A DNA stretch of 40,199 nucleotides from an uncultured Clostridia bacterium (GCA_944327625.1 CALVHL010000016.1:1-40199), one strand, 5' to 3'. Positions 22,510-32,565 are shown, numbered from the stretch's first letter. Notes: a model not told the origin generated them from the sequence alone. Translations and numbers: made by a program.

Positions 22510-23193
22510 ATGATAGATTTAACCCGCACCGGAAAATTGGTCAATGAGGAGTACAGAGAGAAGTTCGATCTGCTCGCCGATACCCTGATTGAATACAATA
22601 AAATGTTTAATCTGACTGCAATTACGCAAATAGAGGACATTTTTAACAAACATTTTGTCGATTCCGCCGTCGGCGAATGTTTCTTTCCGCACGGAGCTTT
22701 TGTTGCGGAAATAGGTTCGGGCGGCGGCTTCCCCTCCCTGCCGTTGAAGATAGTCAGGGACGATCTTGACTTCACGCTCATCGAAAGTACCGGCAAAAAA
22801 TGCAGATATCTTGATATCTGTGTTGATAAGTTGGCTCTGGGCGGGGTTAAGGTTCTCAACATACGCGCCGAGGAGGGCGGAAGGGATGCAAAACTTCGTG
22901 AAAAGTTCGACTGCGCCGTCGCGCGGGCGGTGGCAAGGCTGAATACTCTCGCCGAATACTGCATGCCCTACGTCAGAAAGGGCGGCAGGTTCATAGCCTA
23001 TAAGGGCGACGCCGAGGAAGAACTAAAAGAGGCCGAAAGGGCTATAAAAGTTCTGGGCGGCGAGGTCGAATACTGCGAAAAGTTTTCGCTCTGCGGAGAA
23101 AAACGCACGATAATAGTTATAAGAAAAGTTGCGCCCACGCCGCAGAAATATCCGCGCGGTCAGGGCAAAGAGAGAAAGGAGCCCATTTTATAA
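22510..23193 (+). CDS. rsmG: 16S rRNA (guanine527-N7)-methyltransferase RsmG
   Basis: RsmG (GidB) methylates G527 of 16S rRNA with SAM. The protein from ATG 22510 is 227 residues (MIDLTRTGKLVNEEYREKF), with the family's YNKMFNLTAITQIEDIFNKH split around residue 30-50. The SAM motif is AEIGSGGGFPSLPLKI, followed by CAVARAVARLNTLAEYC. In-frame starts exist at 22468 and 22501, but both fall in or before the promoter and the family N-terminus fits 22510. There is no real Shine-Dalgarno. The stop TAA overlaps the ATG of the next gene by one base, so translation of the two is probably coupled. Confidence 0.93.
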   Translation: MIDLTRTGKLVNEEYREKFDLLADTLIEYNKMFNLTAITQIEDIFNKHFVDSAVGECFFPHGAFVAEIGSGGGFPSLPLKIVRDDLDFTLIESTGKKCRYLDICVDKLALGGVKVLNIRAEEGGRDAKLREKFDCAVARAVARLNTLAEYCMPYVRKGGRFIAYKGDAEEELKEAERAIKVLGGEVEYCEKFSLCGEKRTIIVIRKVAPTPQKYPRGQGKERKEPIL

Positions 23194-23651
23194 TGTCCGA
23201 ACTGACCAGCTGCGCCTTTACGGGGCACAGAAAGATTGCCGACGCGCCCGATATGCAAAAGCTCAGAGAGATAATAGTGTCGCTCATCGACAGGGGAGTG
23301 ACCGACTTTTACTGCGGTCTCGCCGTCGGCTTCGACATGATCGCCGCCGAACTGATTATTTCGATGAAGGCGGAATATCCGCAGCTCAGGCTTATAGGCT
23401 GCGTCGCCTGCGAGGGGCAGAGCAGGTATTTTACGCGCGAAAACGTCGAAAAATACAACAAAATATTGTCGCTCTGCGATCAGGTCGAGGTGCTCTCGGA
23501 CAGATATTTCAACGGCGCCATGCTCGTCAGAAATAATTTCATGGTGGACAGGTGCGCCTACCTCATCGCATACCTCCGCGAGGAGACGGGCGGCACGGTC
23601 TATACCGTCCGCCGCGCCCAGTCCAAAAACCGCACCATTTTCTATATCTGA
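23193..23651 (+). CDS. SLOG/DUF1273 (YpsA-like) family protein
   Basis: This 152-residue protein starts MSELTSCAFTGHRKIADAP. It has the FTGHR motif, FYCGLAVGFDMIAAELII (the Rossmann-like GxAxGxDxxAAE pattern) and YLIAYLREETGGTVYTVRRA, all typical of the DUF1273/YpsA branch of the SLOG superfamily, which binds nucleotide-derived ligands. YpsA has been connected with cell division and stress in Bacillota, but the ligand is not established. It is coupled to rsmG (TAATG overlap). A hairpin about 320 nt downstream may end the transcript. Confidence 0.88.
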   Translation: MSELTSCAFTGHRKIADAPDMQKLREIIVSLIDRGVTDFYCGLAVGFDMIAAELIISMKAEYPQLRLIGCVACEGQSRYFTRENVEKYNKILSLCDQVEVLSDRYFNGAMLVRNNFMVDRCAYLIAYLREETGGTVYTVRRAQSKNRTIFYI

Positions 23652-23663
23652 GTTTTTTTGTCG

Positions 23664-23850
23664 CCGGAATACCCCTCAAATTATTTCAGCAAAACATCCC
23701 ATAAACTTTATTCGGTTAAATGCTTAAAAACGCCCGTCAATTTTATTCGGCAAAATACTTCTCAAAAACTTAATTCTGTTTGTCTCCTCATAAATTTTAT
23801 TTGGTTTAACCATCTCTCAGATTTTACCGACGAAATACCCCTCCCTTTTC
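23664..23850. repeat. degenerate 26-35 bp tandem repeat
   Basis: About six loosely conserved units follow a pattern like CAAAATACYYCTCAAAAA then TTTATTCGG, beginning near 23664, 23690, 23716, 23751, 23779, 23805 and 23833. The units are too degenerate and too close to be a CRISPR array. Confidence 0.55.
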
Positions 23851-23970
23851 TATATAATATAATAGATAATATAATATTTTATCAAGACCGCCTCGGTCTT
23901 TATTTTTTTGCCTTTTTTTAGTGTGGGGGTGCGATATAAAGAAAATTTAAATAAAGACGATAAAAAGACA

Positions 23971-24004
23971 ACGAGCAGGCGCATACTGACATGCGCCTGC
24001 TCGT
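23971..24004. terminator. strong hairpin, possible terminator of rsmG-SLOG
   Basis: ACGAGCAGGCGCAT (23971-23984) pairs perfectly with ATGCGCCTGCTCGT (23991-24004), loop ACTGAC. The following plus-strand bases ATTTAG are a poor U-run. Confidence 0.5.
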
Positions 24005-26385
24005 ATTTAGTAACTCAATATCATCGTTCAGTTATGCGGCAAATCTTTGACGTCAATATTATAATGCTTCTTCCCGAAAGATGACCACGCAGATTTTAAC
24101 CGCATGCAAGAGGTTACTGCTCTTTTACTTATGTCGGCAAGAGAGTATTTCCAACTTTTAACTTCCTCTCTGCAAGAGGGAAAAGAGAGATTGTTAAAAT
24201 AGTGTAATTGCTAAAATTTAAATATAGGGTGTTTTATTGCATTGTCAAAATTTAAACTAAACATATCTTAATCTAATTGTTAAAATTTATATAAAGGCTT
24301 ATTTCAATGCGGCGTGGAGGTTTAATATTTAAAAAAGGCAATAGACAAATTTTGTCATTGAACGATTTTCAGGAGATTGCGGTTATAGAAAGCGGAGCAA
24401 ACAAAATTTGTCAAAATAGTTTATGTCTGCTGAAACAAGCAAAGTGCTAAAAATTACAGCCGTATAAATGAAAAAGAAAAAGGTAATTTTATAAAATGCT
24501 TACAACTCTTTCAGAAGTCCGCAAAGAGAAGTAGTTTTATTTCTCGCTCGTTCGGCAGCTTCAATTCGGCTTTTATTACGATCTGATTTGGCGCGATAAG
24601 TTTAGTCGGTCTTAATGGGGTTTGCAAGAATTTATCCGTCGGCTCTCTCGGGTTTGTTATTTTTTAAAGTCTTACTACCTTATGTATTTTTTTTGCTTGT
24701 TCCGTCGCGGTGCGGGGTAATCTATCTTATAGCCTGATCTGTCGGCATGGCCGCTCATAGTTATCTCAATCAGACTGGCGGAAGCGGCGAGTATGGTTAA
24801 GAGGTAAAAATAACGCCGTCCGTCGAGATCGGCAAAAGACATAATGGCGCGAAGTCTGAGAAGCAGAAAGATGATAAGACGACAAATTCAATCAGGGCTA
24901 TTAAATAATTGTCAGAAAAACACGCATTTAAGCGGTCAGATTGTCCGATGAATAAATATTAAAGCGCGGAAAAATGTTGTCAAATAACATTGTTATGAAT
25001 AATTATACATTGTTAAAATATAAAAATTACTATGATTAGTCGGCACATATCAGGCAGTTAAATATATTCAGTTAATTAAAATTGTTCTTAATTATTGTAT
25101 AATTGTATAAAATAGTTACTGTAAATTGTCTTGAATAAGTTTCAAAATAACAAATAATCAGCTCTGACGGCTAATAATGAGTAAATTTAGGTTAATAAAG
25201 ACTTGAAATATATTAAAACAAGTTAAAACAGACTGATAGTATGTGTGACTGGTAAAATAGTTAATTATTGCAATAATAATACAAATGATGTGCTTTCTGA
25301 CTATTGTACAGACAAATCATGACAGTAAGCTAAATATGAAAAAATTGCGTTAATTGCGGCATAGTCAAGGGGTAATTTGATGATTTAGCCGCTTATTTGA
25401 CCTAAAAATTGACATTTTGCATACTTTATACATTTTTATATCGAACAAGGTTGATTTTTGCCGAAAAAGTGTCGATTTTAAGTTTTTAGCGCTTCATTAC
25501 CCCCTTAAAGCGTTATTTTTTATCAAAACGGGCATTTTTGAGCCGTTTTGGTGCAAAAATCATCAAAAATCCGTCATTTTGCCCCGTTTTAAGGCTTTCT
25601 ACCTCCTTCTACCCTGCTTCTTACTGTTTTATAGATAAATCGGGTATATTTCAGGCTTTTTGCCTCGTTTGGGCGGAGTTTCGGCTCATTATTGCATTAT
25701 TGAGCCTCATTGCTGAATTTGAGTAAAAATGCGGTGTTTTTGCTTAATTTTTGGCTGTTTTGCGCCGTTTGCCGCTTATTTATGGATATTTACTCCTTTT
25801 TATTCTTTTTGCCTGATTTGGGCTTGTTTTGTGCTGATTTTACCCTATTTACTGCCTTTTCTGGTGGTTTTGCCTGCGTTTCAGGGAAATTAACGTATTT
25901 CACTAAATATCAGGCATTTTGGCACAAAATTACACGATTTCTGATAAAAACAGCGCAATCAGCCCCCTCCACCCCCTCTTCAGTCTGTTTGGCATAAAAT
26001 CGCGCCTTTATGGTCATTCTGACCCCAAATAGGCGATATTTTGGGCGTTTTTCCTTCATTTTATCTTTTTTTCGCTTTTTTTGCCGTTCTTTCCAGAAAT
26101 GCGCCTATCTTGCGCCATGCAGCACTATTCACTTGATTTTCGGCGATATTTTGGCTGTTTTCCGCGAATTATGCCTTGTTTATGGTGGTTCTTAGCTTTC
26201 AGCCCGTAAATGCGCAGATACTACGCCTTTCAGACAAAAATACTCGCTATTTCGCGCTTTTGGTTGCCTTATGTGCTGATCGCACTATCTCCAATTATTT
26301 CGCGCTGTTCCGCTATAAATTGCTTTCGTTCTGCCCGTTTTGTGACAGTTTTTCGCTTTATACCTCTCCGATGTAATGAGTTGTT
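24005..26385. other. 2.4 kb AT-rich noncoding DNA between the SLOG gene and yyaC
   Basis: No gene can be supported. 24190-24300 has three loose repeats of ATTGYYAAAATTTA. 24900-25350 is strongly A/T-rich. 25400-26380 is T-rich on the plus strand with C exceeding G, and every open frame there translates to Phe/Leu/Cys-rich sequence without ribosome binding sites. Position next to the candidate origin suggests a structural or replication role rather than coding decay, but this is inference. Confidence 0.6.
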
Positions 26386-26408
26386 AAAAGCGCCCGAATC
26401 GGGCGCTT
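26384..26408 (-). terminator. terminator of yyaC
   Basis: AAGCGCCCGA (26388-26397) and TCGGGCGCTT (26399-26408) form a near-perfect palindrome. On the minus strand it is followed by TTAACAA. It lies about 130 nt after the yyaC stop. Confidence 0.6.
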
Positions 26409-26538
26409 CCGCAGTGTTTTTTGGCTGATTTTATTCTCTTTATGTCTTTGTGCCGAAGCTTAGGCTACGGCCGACAAAATAATAAGATCAATGACTTTTC
26501 AGACATTTTTTTACTTTTTAATAATTTGAGGTGAGAAA

Positions 26539-27129
26539 TCAGACTATTTCGCGCTCTGCCTTTTCGCTCAGCTTTTTGTTGCCCGTCAAAAGCTCCACGA
26601 TATAGTCCGCAATGCCGTCGGATATGATTTGCGACATTTTGTAGACGAGGTTCAGCCGCGTCGACGAGAACAGCGAATAGTTGAACATCGACTTTTCGGC
26701 GACTATTCCCATTATCGAGACGTCGCCGACCTTCGTCAGTTTCTTGTTCGCTCCGCTCCCCGGGCGCAGTCCGCCCTTGACGATTTTGATAAGTCCGACG
26801 TCGCCTGCCGCACCGACCGCCGCGTCGACGGCAATAATCGGGCTGGTCGGGTGAGTGCTTCTGATGAACTCGTTGGTGTAGCGGATCTCGTGTGCGGTCA
26901 GCGGCTTGGCGAGGCAGCCATAGACGTACACGTTGAGGTGTCTGAGCTTTTCAATGAGTTTGGTCCCGACGATCGGACCGAGCGAGTCGCCGACCGAAAG
27001 GTCGCTGCCGATGCAGGCGATGACGGGCGCGACGTCAGGCTTGCCGAGCATGCGTTTGAGGACGACGACTTCGCCGCTCGGCGCGAGCGAGTTGTAGACA
27101 TTGAAAGTGTATTCCGGCAATTTTCCCAT
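26539..27129 (-). CDS. yyaC: spore protein YyaC (DUF1256, GPR-like protease fold)
   Basis: YyaC is a sporulation-associated protein with a fold related to the germination protease and hydrogenase maturation proteases. The 196-residue protein has VIACIGSDLSVGDSLGPIVG (34-53), with the family's GSD...GD...GP residues. PIIAVDAAVGAAGDVGLIKI and LRPGSGANKKLTKVGDVSI follow, the latter with the conserved GAxxxKxLxxVG pattern. It is found near soj-spo0J in Bacillus subtilis also. Here it is the only minus-strand gene between rsmG and parB, with long noncoding DNA on both sides. Confidence 0.9.
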   Translation of the reverse strand: MGKLPEYTFNVYNSLAPSGEVVVLKRMLGKPDVAPVIACIGSDLSVGDSLGPIVGTKLIEKLRHLNVYVYGCLAKPLTAHEIRYTNEFIRSTHPTSPIIAVDAAVGAAGDVGLIKIVKGGLRPGSGANKKLTKVGDVSIMGIVAEKSMFNYSLFSSTRLNLVYKMSQIISDGIADYIVELLTGNKKLSEKAEREIV

Positions 27130-27387
27130 TACTATAATTATAAGCTCCGAAAGGTTTGAAAGTTCACGCTATTTATTGCCCTTGCCGCCCAAAAGTATTC
27201 ACCTTACCATCGCCGTTCAGAGCATTATTTTTGAGGCGCGCTTAAAATTACGGTTAAATTAAGTTATTATAGACAAACCTAACCTCTTTAAAATGCTCTG
27301 TAATCGGATTTGTAACTTATTTTCTTGGTTTTTTGCGGTGAAAAACATAAAAATATTGTCAGTAAAGGCATAATTTTATTGTTCAAT

Positions 27388-27934
27388 TGTTCATAACTTT
27401 TGACTTCTCTTAAAATTTGCGTGATATTTTTATTCTGCCTGCCGTCGCCCTGCCACACTCGCAATACCCTTGCGAATTCTTATACACGAGATTTTTCGCT
27501 TGATTGCCTGTTCTCAAAGTTCTGGCACGATAGTCGTAACCAGTTGTTAATTTTGGTTTTTGCCTATTGTCGTTCAAATTCGTTGGCGGTTCGGCGATTG
27601 CGAGGCGCGTTAAATTTGTCTGTAAATACAAATTGTGTTAAAAATCAATCGGTTTAGTAATTTTACGAATAAATTGTATAAATTTCGTCGGCTTGGCGGC
27701 GGGTAAGCCCGAAACTGCGCGCTTTTTTTGGTGCGGAGTAATTGAAAAATTCTAATTTTCGGCGGAGTTATCAACAATTGCCGCCTTTTTGTTATGTTTT
27801 AGCCCGAAATTGAGAGGTTTTCCGATTGGTTCGGATTTCAAGTATATAATTAATGTTATTAAATACTATTTTAGCAGTATTTATCAACAGTTTTCTGCTA
27901 TTTGCGCCATTGATGACAAAATTATTGTTGATAA
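27388..27934. other. cluster of DnaA-box-like 9-mers
   Basis: TTATCAACA occurs at 27768-27776 and 27881-27889 (plus) and 27934-27926 (minus). TTATACACG is at 27480-27488 and TTATGAACA on the minus strand at 27396-27388. TTATCAACA differs by one base from the canonical TTATCCACA. The cluster lies where GC skew appears to switch sign. Confidence 0.5.
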
Positions 27935-29199
27935 GTGGCTTAAATTGGCAAGCTCATACCCAGAAGAGAAAGAGCTTATGGGTGTTTAAGGCGGGCGCGA
28001 TGCGGTCTTAAATTTTGCAAATATAGTTCTCTGCGGCGATGAGTGGCGGAGGGCGGTAAGGCTTGTGGTTGCCGTGTGTCTGACGATCGATTTTGCTGAA
28101 AATGCACCCGAACGGCGACAATCAGAGCCCGATTTTGATTATGCGGCTGAGTTCAGGACTTAGATTGATCGCAATCAGCTCTCTTTCATGCTTTTAATGT
28201 CTGAAATGGTGTTATAATAGCTGATTATAACAAAAATAATGCCCGAGTGGTTGAAAAATACTGATTTAAACTCAATATTTTCGTGTTTTTCGTGGAAAAC
28301 TGCCGTATTTTTGCCGCCGAGTTGCCTAATGTTGGCGTGGGTGGTTAAAATGTGTGAAAATGCCGCGGCGCGATTTTATGTATTTTTTGAAGGTGTTATA
28401 GGGTTGTTTTACAAGTTTAATTTGACTATTTATACCACTTTAAGCTGTTTATTGCTGTGTAAAATTGACAAAATGACAATTCTGCGTCATCAGAATAATA
28501 AAATAAGGTTAAATTTAGCTATAAATCTGTGGTTTGTGGGCTTTATATTGTCAGACGCCCCTGAAATGCGGTCTACGGGCTGATTTTTGAGGGATTATAG
28601 GTTGTTTAAAGTGCTTCGATAAGCGGCTGAAATTGCTCCGAATGTGAGGTTTTTGTGAGGCTATAATTGGTTACTTTGATTTTGTCTTAAAAGCTTGTCA
28701 CATGTGCTGATTTTCGCTCTGTTTTAATGTGGTAAGAGGTCTTAAAAAATGCTGAATTCTGCTGTTTTTTTACCGCTTTACAGTGTTAAAAATGCTTAAA
28801 AAATCGATTATTTCGCGCCTGTTTTTGCCGTCTGAATTGCTAATATTTTTGGCTAAAAATCTGGCTTTGTATAGGGGTAAATATGTGTTTTAATTGACTT
28901 ATATCCAAATATAAGTAATTGTTATTATAGACCTATAATTTTACATAAAATTGCCGTGGCGCATAGATTATTTTTGTAGCGCAAAATTTAAGATTGAAGC
29001 GATTTTTGCTTTTCGGTTCAGGCAGAACTATGCCTTAATTCTGATAGTTTTTACGCCTTAAAAATTGTCGGTTAAAGGGGTAAAATTTTAAATAGAAACA
29101 GTTAAATTTATTACCGCCGAAAGGCGGGTGTTTGGGTAGGTCCGAAATAGATAAAAAGTGCCGATTTGATGATTTAAAATAATCTCTTTAAAACAGCCT

Positions 29200-29512
29200 T
29201 AAACAGCCTGAAAACAAGCAACCGATTGCGGCTTTGCGGTGATACTCAATGATGTGCCGAAAGCCCCCTAAAACCCTCCTAAACGGCCCGAAAACAAGCA
29301 ACCGATTGCGGCTTTGCGGTGATACACAATGACGTGCCGAAAACCCCTTAAAAACCGTCCTAAACAGCCCGAAAACAAGCAGCTGATTGCGGCTTTGTGA
29401 TAGTCATTGACGGGCTGAAAGCTCTTTAAAACGCATTAAACAGACCATAAACAGCAGCTGGTTTCTGTCCTATAAAGCCTCCGTGACGAGGCGAAAGCCT
29501 CCTAAAAACGCA
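29200..29512. repeat. four tandem units of about 80 bp
   Basis: Units begin with TAAACRGMCC at 29200, 29280, 29361 and 29437 (periods 80, 81, 76). The first three share CGAAAACAAGCARCYGATTGCGG-like cores (for example GATTGCGGCTTTG) and TGACGTGCCGAAA-like ends; the fourth is more diverged. Units abut without unique spacers. It lies 0.5 kb left of parS. Confidence 0.8.
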
Positions 29513-29952
29513 TTTAAACATATTTAAGCTGCCTTTTGAAGCTGATTACGGTCTGAAATCAGCAAAAATGCCCTGAATTTACCTATTTAACGCCGCTTTT
29601 AACCTTATAAGAGTTGGGCTCGGCGGGTTGAATAGGCTTCGAGGCGGCTTTTATACTGTTTCACAGCGCTCAAAAATCGGTCGGTTTTGGTTAAAATATT
29701 TATAGCGCTTAAAAAATTACACTAAAAATTAAGGGGAGAGGAATATTAAAATATGGTAATGGACGGGAATGTGTTATTTAACCGAGATTTGAACATACTA
29801 TTTGAGAGCTGAGGGCTTTGTGGGCGGCTTTCAAGGCGAAAATTTACCAAAAATCGCCTGCGCCAAACACATTTCAGACGCATAAATTCGTGTTGCGCCA
29901 GACCTTAAAGACGCGGAATTTCAAGGCAGGAAAAAGCAAGTGATGTGCAGAT

Positions 29953-29983
29953 TTATCAACAATTCAACAATTTCTGTTGATAA
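29953..29983. other. inverted pair of DnaA-box-like 9-mers
   Basis: TTATCAACA (29953-29961, plus) and its reverse complement TGTTGATAA (29975-29983) face each other across 13 nt, 24 nt left of parS. Confidence 0.5.
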
Positions 29984-30006
29984 AGTTGTAATTTTAAAGC
30001 GTTGTG

Positions 30007-30022
30007 TGTTTCACGTGAAACA
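30007..30022. promoter_or_regulatory. parS centromere site, perfect palindrome
   Basis: TGTTTCACGTGAAACA is identical to the bacterial parS consensus bound by ParB/Spo0J. The matching parB and parA genes are 2.5-3.4 kb to the right. ParB loads here and spreads, with ParA pulling the origin towards the pole. Confidence 0.95.
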
Positions 30023-30049
30023 TTAAAATAGCAAAAAAATTTGGTTGAA

Positions 30050-30065
30050 AGTTTCACATGAAACA
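30050..30065. promoter_or_regulatory. variant parS site
   Basis: AGTTTCACATGAAACA differs from the consensus at position 1 and at one of the two central bases. It lies 43 bp from the perfect site, in the same phase of about four helical turns. Binding strength is unknown. Confidence 0.65.
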
Positions 30066-30289
30066 TTTTCGGCAAAAAATTTGCTTTGCGCTAAGTAATT
30101 TCACTCTTAAAAATGCTAATTAGGACAAATTACAATATTGAGCCGAGCCCTGAAAAGTGCCGTCAGACAGACAAAATAAAAGTTAAAAATAACCCTAAAA
30201 TATACACCATAAATGCCACTGAATATAAAAAAATCGTGTGAAAATCAGTTAAAATAAAGGTGAATTAAGCAAAATTAAACATAAAACAC

Positions 30290-30318
30290 TTGATAAAGCG
30301 ATATATCTATGATAAAAT
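30290..30318 (+). promoter_or_regulatory. promoter of ftsH
   Basis: TTGATA (30290-30295), 17 nt, TAAAAT (30313-30318). A second -10-like TAGAAT lies at 30323-30328. The leader is about 65 nt and ends in AAGAGG before the TTG start. Confidence 0.65.
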
Positions 30319-30389
30319 ATGGTAGAATAGTCTGAAAGACTATCCGAAAATAATTCTTCCCCGCGTGGGAATGGACAAAGAGGTACAAA

Positions 30390-32408
30390 TTGAACAAAAA
30401 GAGCAAAACAATATTGACGATTGTACTCGTCATTCTTGCTGTTGCGGCTATCGTGACCATATATCTGACTACGATAAATGGTGGCGCAAAGCAGATCAGT
30501 TACAGCGAGCTCCTTAAAGCGGCAGAGTACAGCGCCTATACCGAGGGCGAGAGCGGCACCGTGCTCGACCAGAACGGCGAAGTCGTCGACGGTTACAGAT
30601 ATTCATCTGATGGCGCATTGCAGATTGCCGTCGTGGAGGACGGCAAGACCACCTGGGAGAGCGTAATCGTCCTTGAGGGCGTGGAAATACACCCCTACAA
30701 GGTCTACGGCATAATCGACAGCAACGGCCGCAGCGTTCGCGCTTACTACACTTATTCCAACTCGCTGTTCGGCGAGAACGGCAAGGACAGCCTCATAGAT
30801 AAGTGGTACACCTACGGTCTGGACATAACCTATACCGATCCTAACTCCGGCAGCGTGTGGTCGTCGGTTATGTCGATAGGCGGAATGATACTGCTCTGCG
30901 TAGTATTCTACCTGATTATGCGCTCCATGATGGGCGGCGGCGGGAAGGCGATGAGTTTCGCCAAGACCAAGGCTCGCGTTTCTACCAATATTAAAGTGCG
31001 CTTCACCGACGTCGCGGGAGCGGAGGAGGAGAAGCTCGAACTTGCGGAAATTGTAGAGTTCCTCAAAACCCCCAAGAAGTTCTCTGATTTGGGTGCGAGA
31101 ATACCGAGAGGCGTTCTCCTCGTCGGCCCTCCGGGAACAGGTAAGACGCTGTTTGCCAAGGCCGTCGCAGGCGAGGCGGGCGTTCCCTTCTTCTCGGTTT
31201 CGGGTTCTGACTTCGTCGAGATGTACGTCGGCGTCGGCGCGTCGAGGGTAAGAGATCTCTTTGATATGGCAAAGAAAAATCAGCCCTGCATAGTCTTCAT
31301 AGACGAAATCGACGCGGTCGGTCGTCAGAGGGGCGCAGGTCTCGGCGGCGGCAACGACGAGCGCGAGCAGACGCTCAACCAGATACTCGTCCAGATGGAC
31401 GGCTTCGAGAGCAACGAGGGTGTAATTGTCATGGCGGCGACCAACCGCGCGGACATACTCGATCCCGCACTCACCCGTCCGGGACGTTTCGACAGACAGA
31501 TCTACGTTAACCTTCCCGACGTCAAGGGCAGGGAGCAGATATTGAAGGTACACGCGCGCAATAAGCCCATGTCCCCCGACGTCAACTTCAAGACGGTCGC
31601 GAGAATTACGGCGGGCTTCTCGGGTGCGGACCTTGCAAACCTCCTCAACGAGGCGGCGATACTCGCCGCCAGAGCCGGCAAGAAGATGATCGGCAACGCC
31701 GAGCTCTACGAGGGCGTAAATAAGGTCATTATGGGCCCCCAGAAAAAGAGCAGGGTAATTACCGAGAGCGACAAGCGAATAACGGCTTACCACGAGGCAG
31801 GCCACGCCATACTCGCGCGTTCCTGCGAGCACTGCGATCCCGTCCAGGAAGTCTCGATTATCCCGAGAGGCGGTGCGGGCGGCTATACGCTCATGCGGCC
31901 CGACAACGATGATATGTATTTATCCAAGAATACCATACTCGACGACGTCTGCATGACGCTCGGCGGCAGGGCTGCCGAAGAAATAGTCATAAAGGACGTA
32001 ACTTCCGGCGCTTCGCACGATATCGAGGTTGCAACCCAGAAGGTCAAGAGCATGATTACCGAATGGGGCATGAGCGACAAGCTCGGCACGGTGTCCTACG
32101 GCTCTAACTCTCAGACCGTCTTCCTCGGCAGGGATATGGAGACGCATAACGCCTACTCTGACGAGACGGCGAGGACTATCGACGAGGAGATGAGGCAGAT
32201 TATGAGCGAAGCTTATGAGCGGGCTAAGTCCATCCTCATCGAAAAACGCAACATTCTCGACAATATGGCGAGGGTTCTCATCGAAAAGGAGACCATTTAC
32301 AGCGACGAAGTCGACCTGCTGATGGAGGGAAAGGACTATAAAGAGGTCCTCGACTATATGGAAAAGCACGACTTCAATGGAGACGACGCCTTCAAGCGTT
32401 TTGAATGA
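30390..32408 (+). CDS. ftsH: ATP-dependent zinc metalloprotease FtsH
   Basis: FtsH is a hexameric membrane AAA+ protease that extracts and degrades membrane and regulatory proteins, and it affects sporulation in Bacillota. The 672-residue protein has TM1 (about 8-28), an extracytoplasmic domain and TM2 (about 160-178). The AAA module carries Walker A GPPGTGKT at 246-253, Walker B IVFIDEID at 301-308 and the second region of homology [20 protein letters not shown] at 350-369. The zinc protease motif HEAGH is at 468-472. The start is TTG with AGAGG upstream. The extracytoplasmic domain has extra acidic, glycine-rich stretches (50-100). A weak hairpin (32431-32452) follows the gene. Confidence 0.96.
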   Translation: MNKKSKTILTIVLVILAVAAIVTIYLTTINGGAKQISYSELLKAAEYSAYTEGESGTVLDQNGEVVDGYRYSSDGALQIAVVEDGKTTWESVIVLEGVEIHPYKVYGIIDSNGRSVRAYYTYSNSLFGENGKDSLIDKWYTYGLDITYTDPNSGSVWSSVMSIGGMILLCVVFYLIMRSMMGGGGKAMSFAKTKARVSTNIKVRFTDVAGAEEEKLELAEIVEFLKTPKKFSDLGARIPRGVLLVGPPGTGKTLFAKAVAGEAGVPFFSVSGSDFVEMYVGVGASRVRDLFDMAKKNQPCIVFIDEIDAVGRQRGAGLGGGNDEREQTLNQILVQMDGFESNEGVIVMAATNRADILDPALTRPGRFDRQIYVNLPDVKGREQILKVHARNKPMSPDVNFKTVARITAGFSGADLANLLNEAAILAARAGKKMIGNAELYEGVNKVIMGPQKKSRVITESDKRITAYHEAGHAILARSCEHCDPVQEVSIIPRGGAGGYTLMRPDNDDMYLSKNTILDDVCMTLGGRAAEEIVIKDVTSGASHDIEVATQKVKSMITEWGMSDKLGTVSYGSNSQTVFLGRDMETHNAYSDETARTIDEEMRQIMSEAYERAKSILIEKRNILDNMARVLIEKETIYSDEVDLLMEGKDYKEVLDYMEKHDFNGDDAFKRFE

Positions 32409-32504
32409 TACAGCAAAAAGTAACGGTGACGCCTGCGGATTTGCCCGCAGGCTGTTGCCGCACTGAATAATATTTTTACTCGGTTAAGCTTTGCAGGCAA
32501 AAAA

Positions 32505-32520
32505 AGTTTCACGGGAAACA
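32505..32520. promoter_or_regulatory. parS-like site upstream of parA
   Basis: AGTTTCACGGGAAACA matches the parS consensus at 14 of 16 positions. It sits 45 bp before the parA start, where bound ParB could also influence parAB transcription. Confidence 0.55.
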
Positions 32521-32565
32521 ATTTTGAGTGCATGAAAATTTTTTATTTGCGGCAACGGAGAGATT

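Larger units (their letters stand above)
27130..30389. other. 3.3 kb AT-rich noncoding region with origin and segregation sites
   Basis: There is no convincing protein gene. It contains DnaA-box-like 9-mers (27388-27934 and 29953-29983), an 80-bp tandem repeat (29200-29512), a perfect parS and a variant (30007-30065), and the ftsH promoter. Strand composition seems to change within it: C exceeds G on the plus strand to the left of about 27 kb, and G exceeds C from about 28 kb on. Small open frames at 27789-27989 and 28239-28583 lack ribosome binding sites and recognisable motifs. Confidence 0.65.

Noticed and set aside
25417-26428. Several overlapping plus-strand open frames
   Set aside because: They are short, Phe/Leu/Cys-rich translations of T-rich DNA, overlap each other in different phases and lack ribosome binding sites or motifs.
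27789-27989. Plus-strand open frame of 66 codons containing DnaA-like boxes
   Set aside because: There is no ribosome binding site and no recognisable motif, and it overlaps the box cluster; origin DNA is the simpler reading.
28239-28583. Plus-strand open frame of 114 codons
   Set aside because: Hydrophobic but irregular composition with isolated cysteines and no clear start; likely chance in T-rich DNA.
29200-29512. CRISPR array
   Set aside because: Units are about 80 bp, abut without unique spacers, and no cas genes are in the window.
30603-31832. Long minus-strand open frame opposite ftsH
   Set aside because: Same reason: it is fully covered by ftsH, and its His/Val/Arg-rich translation shows no family signature.
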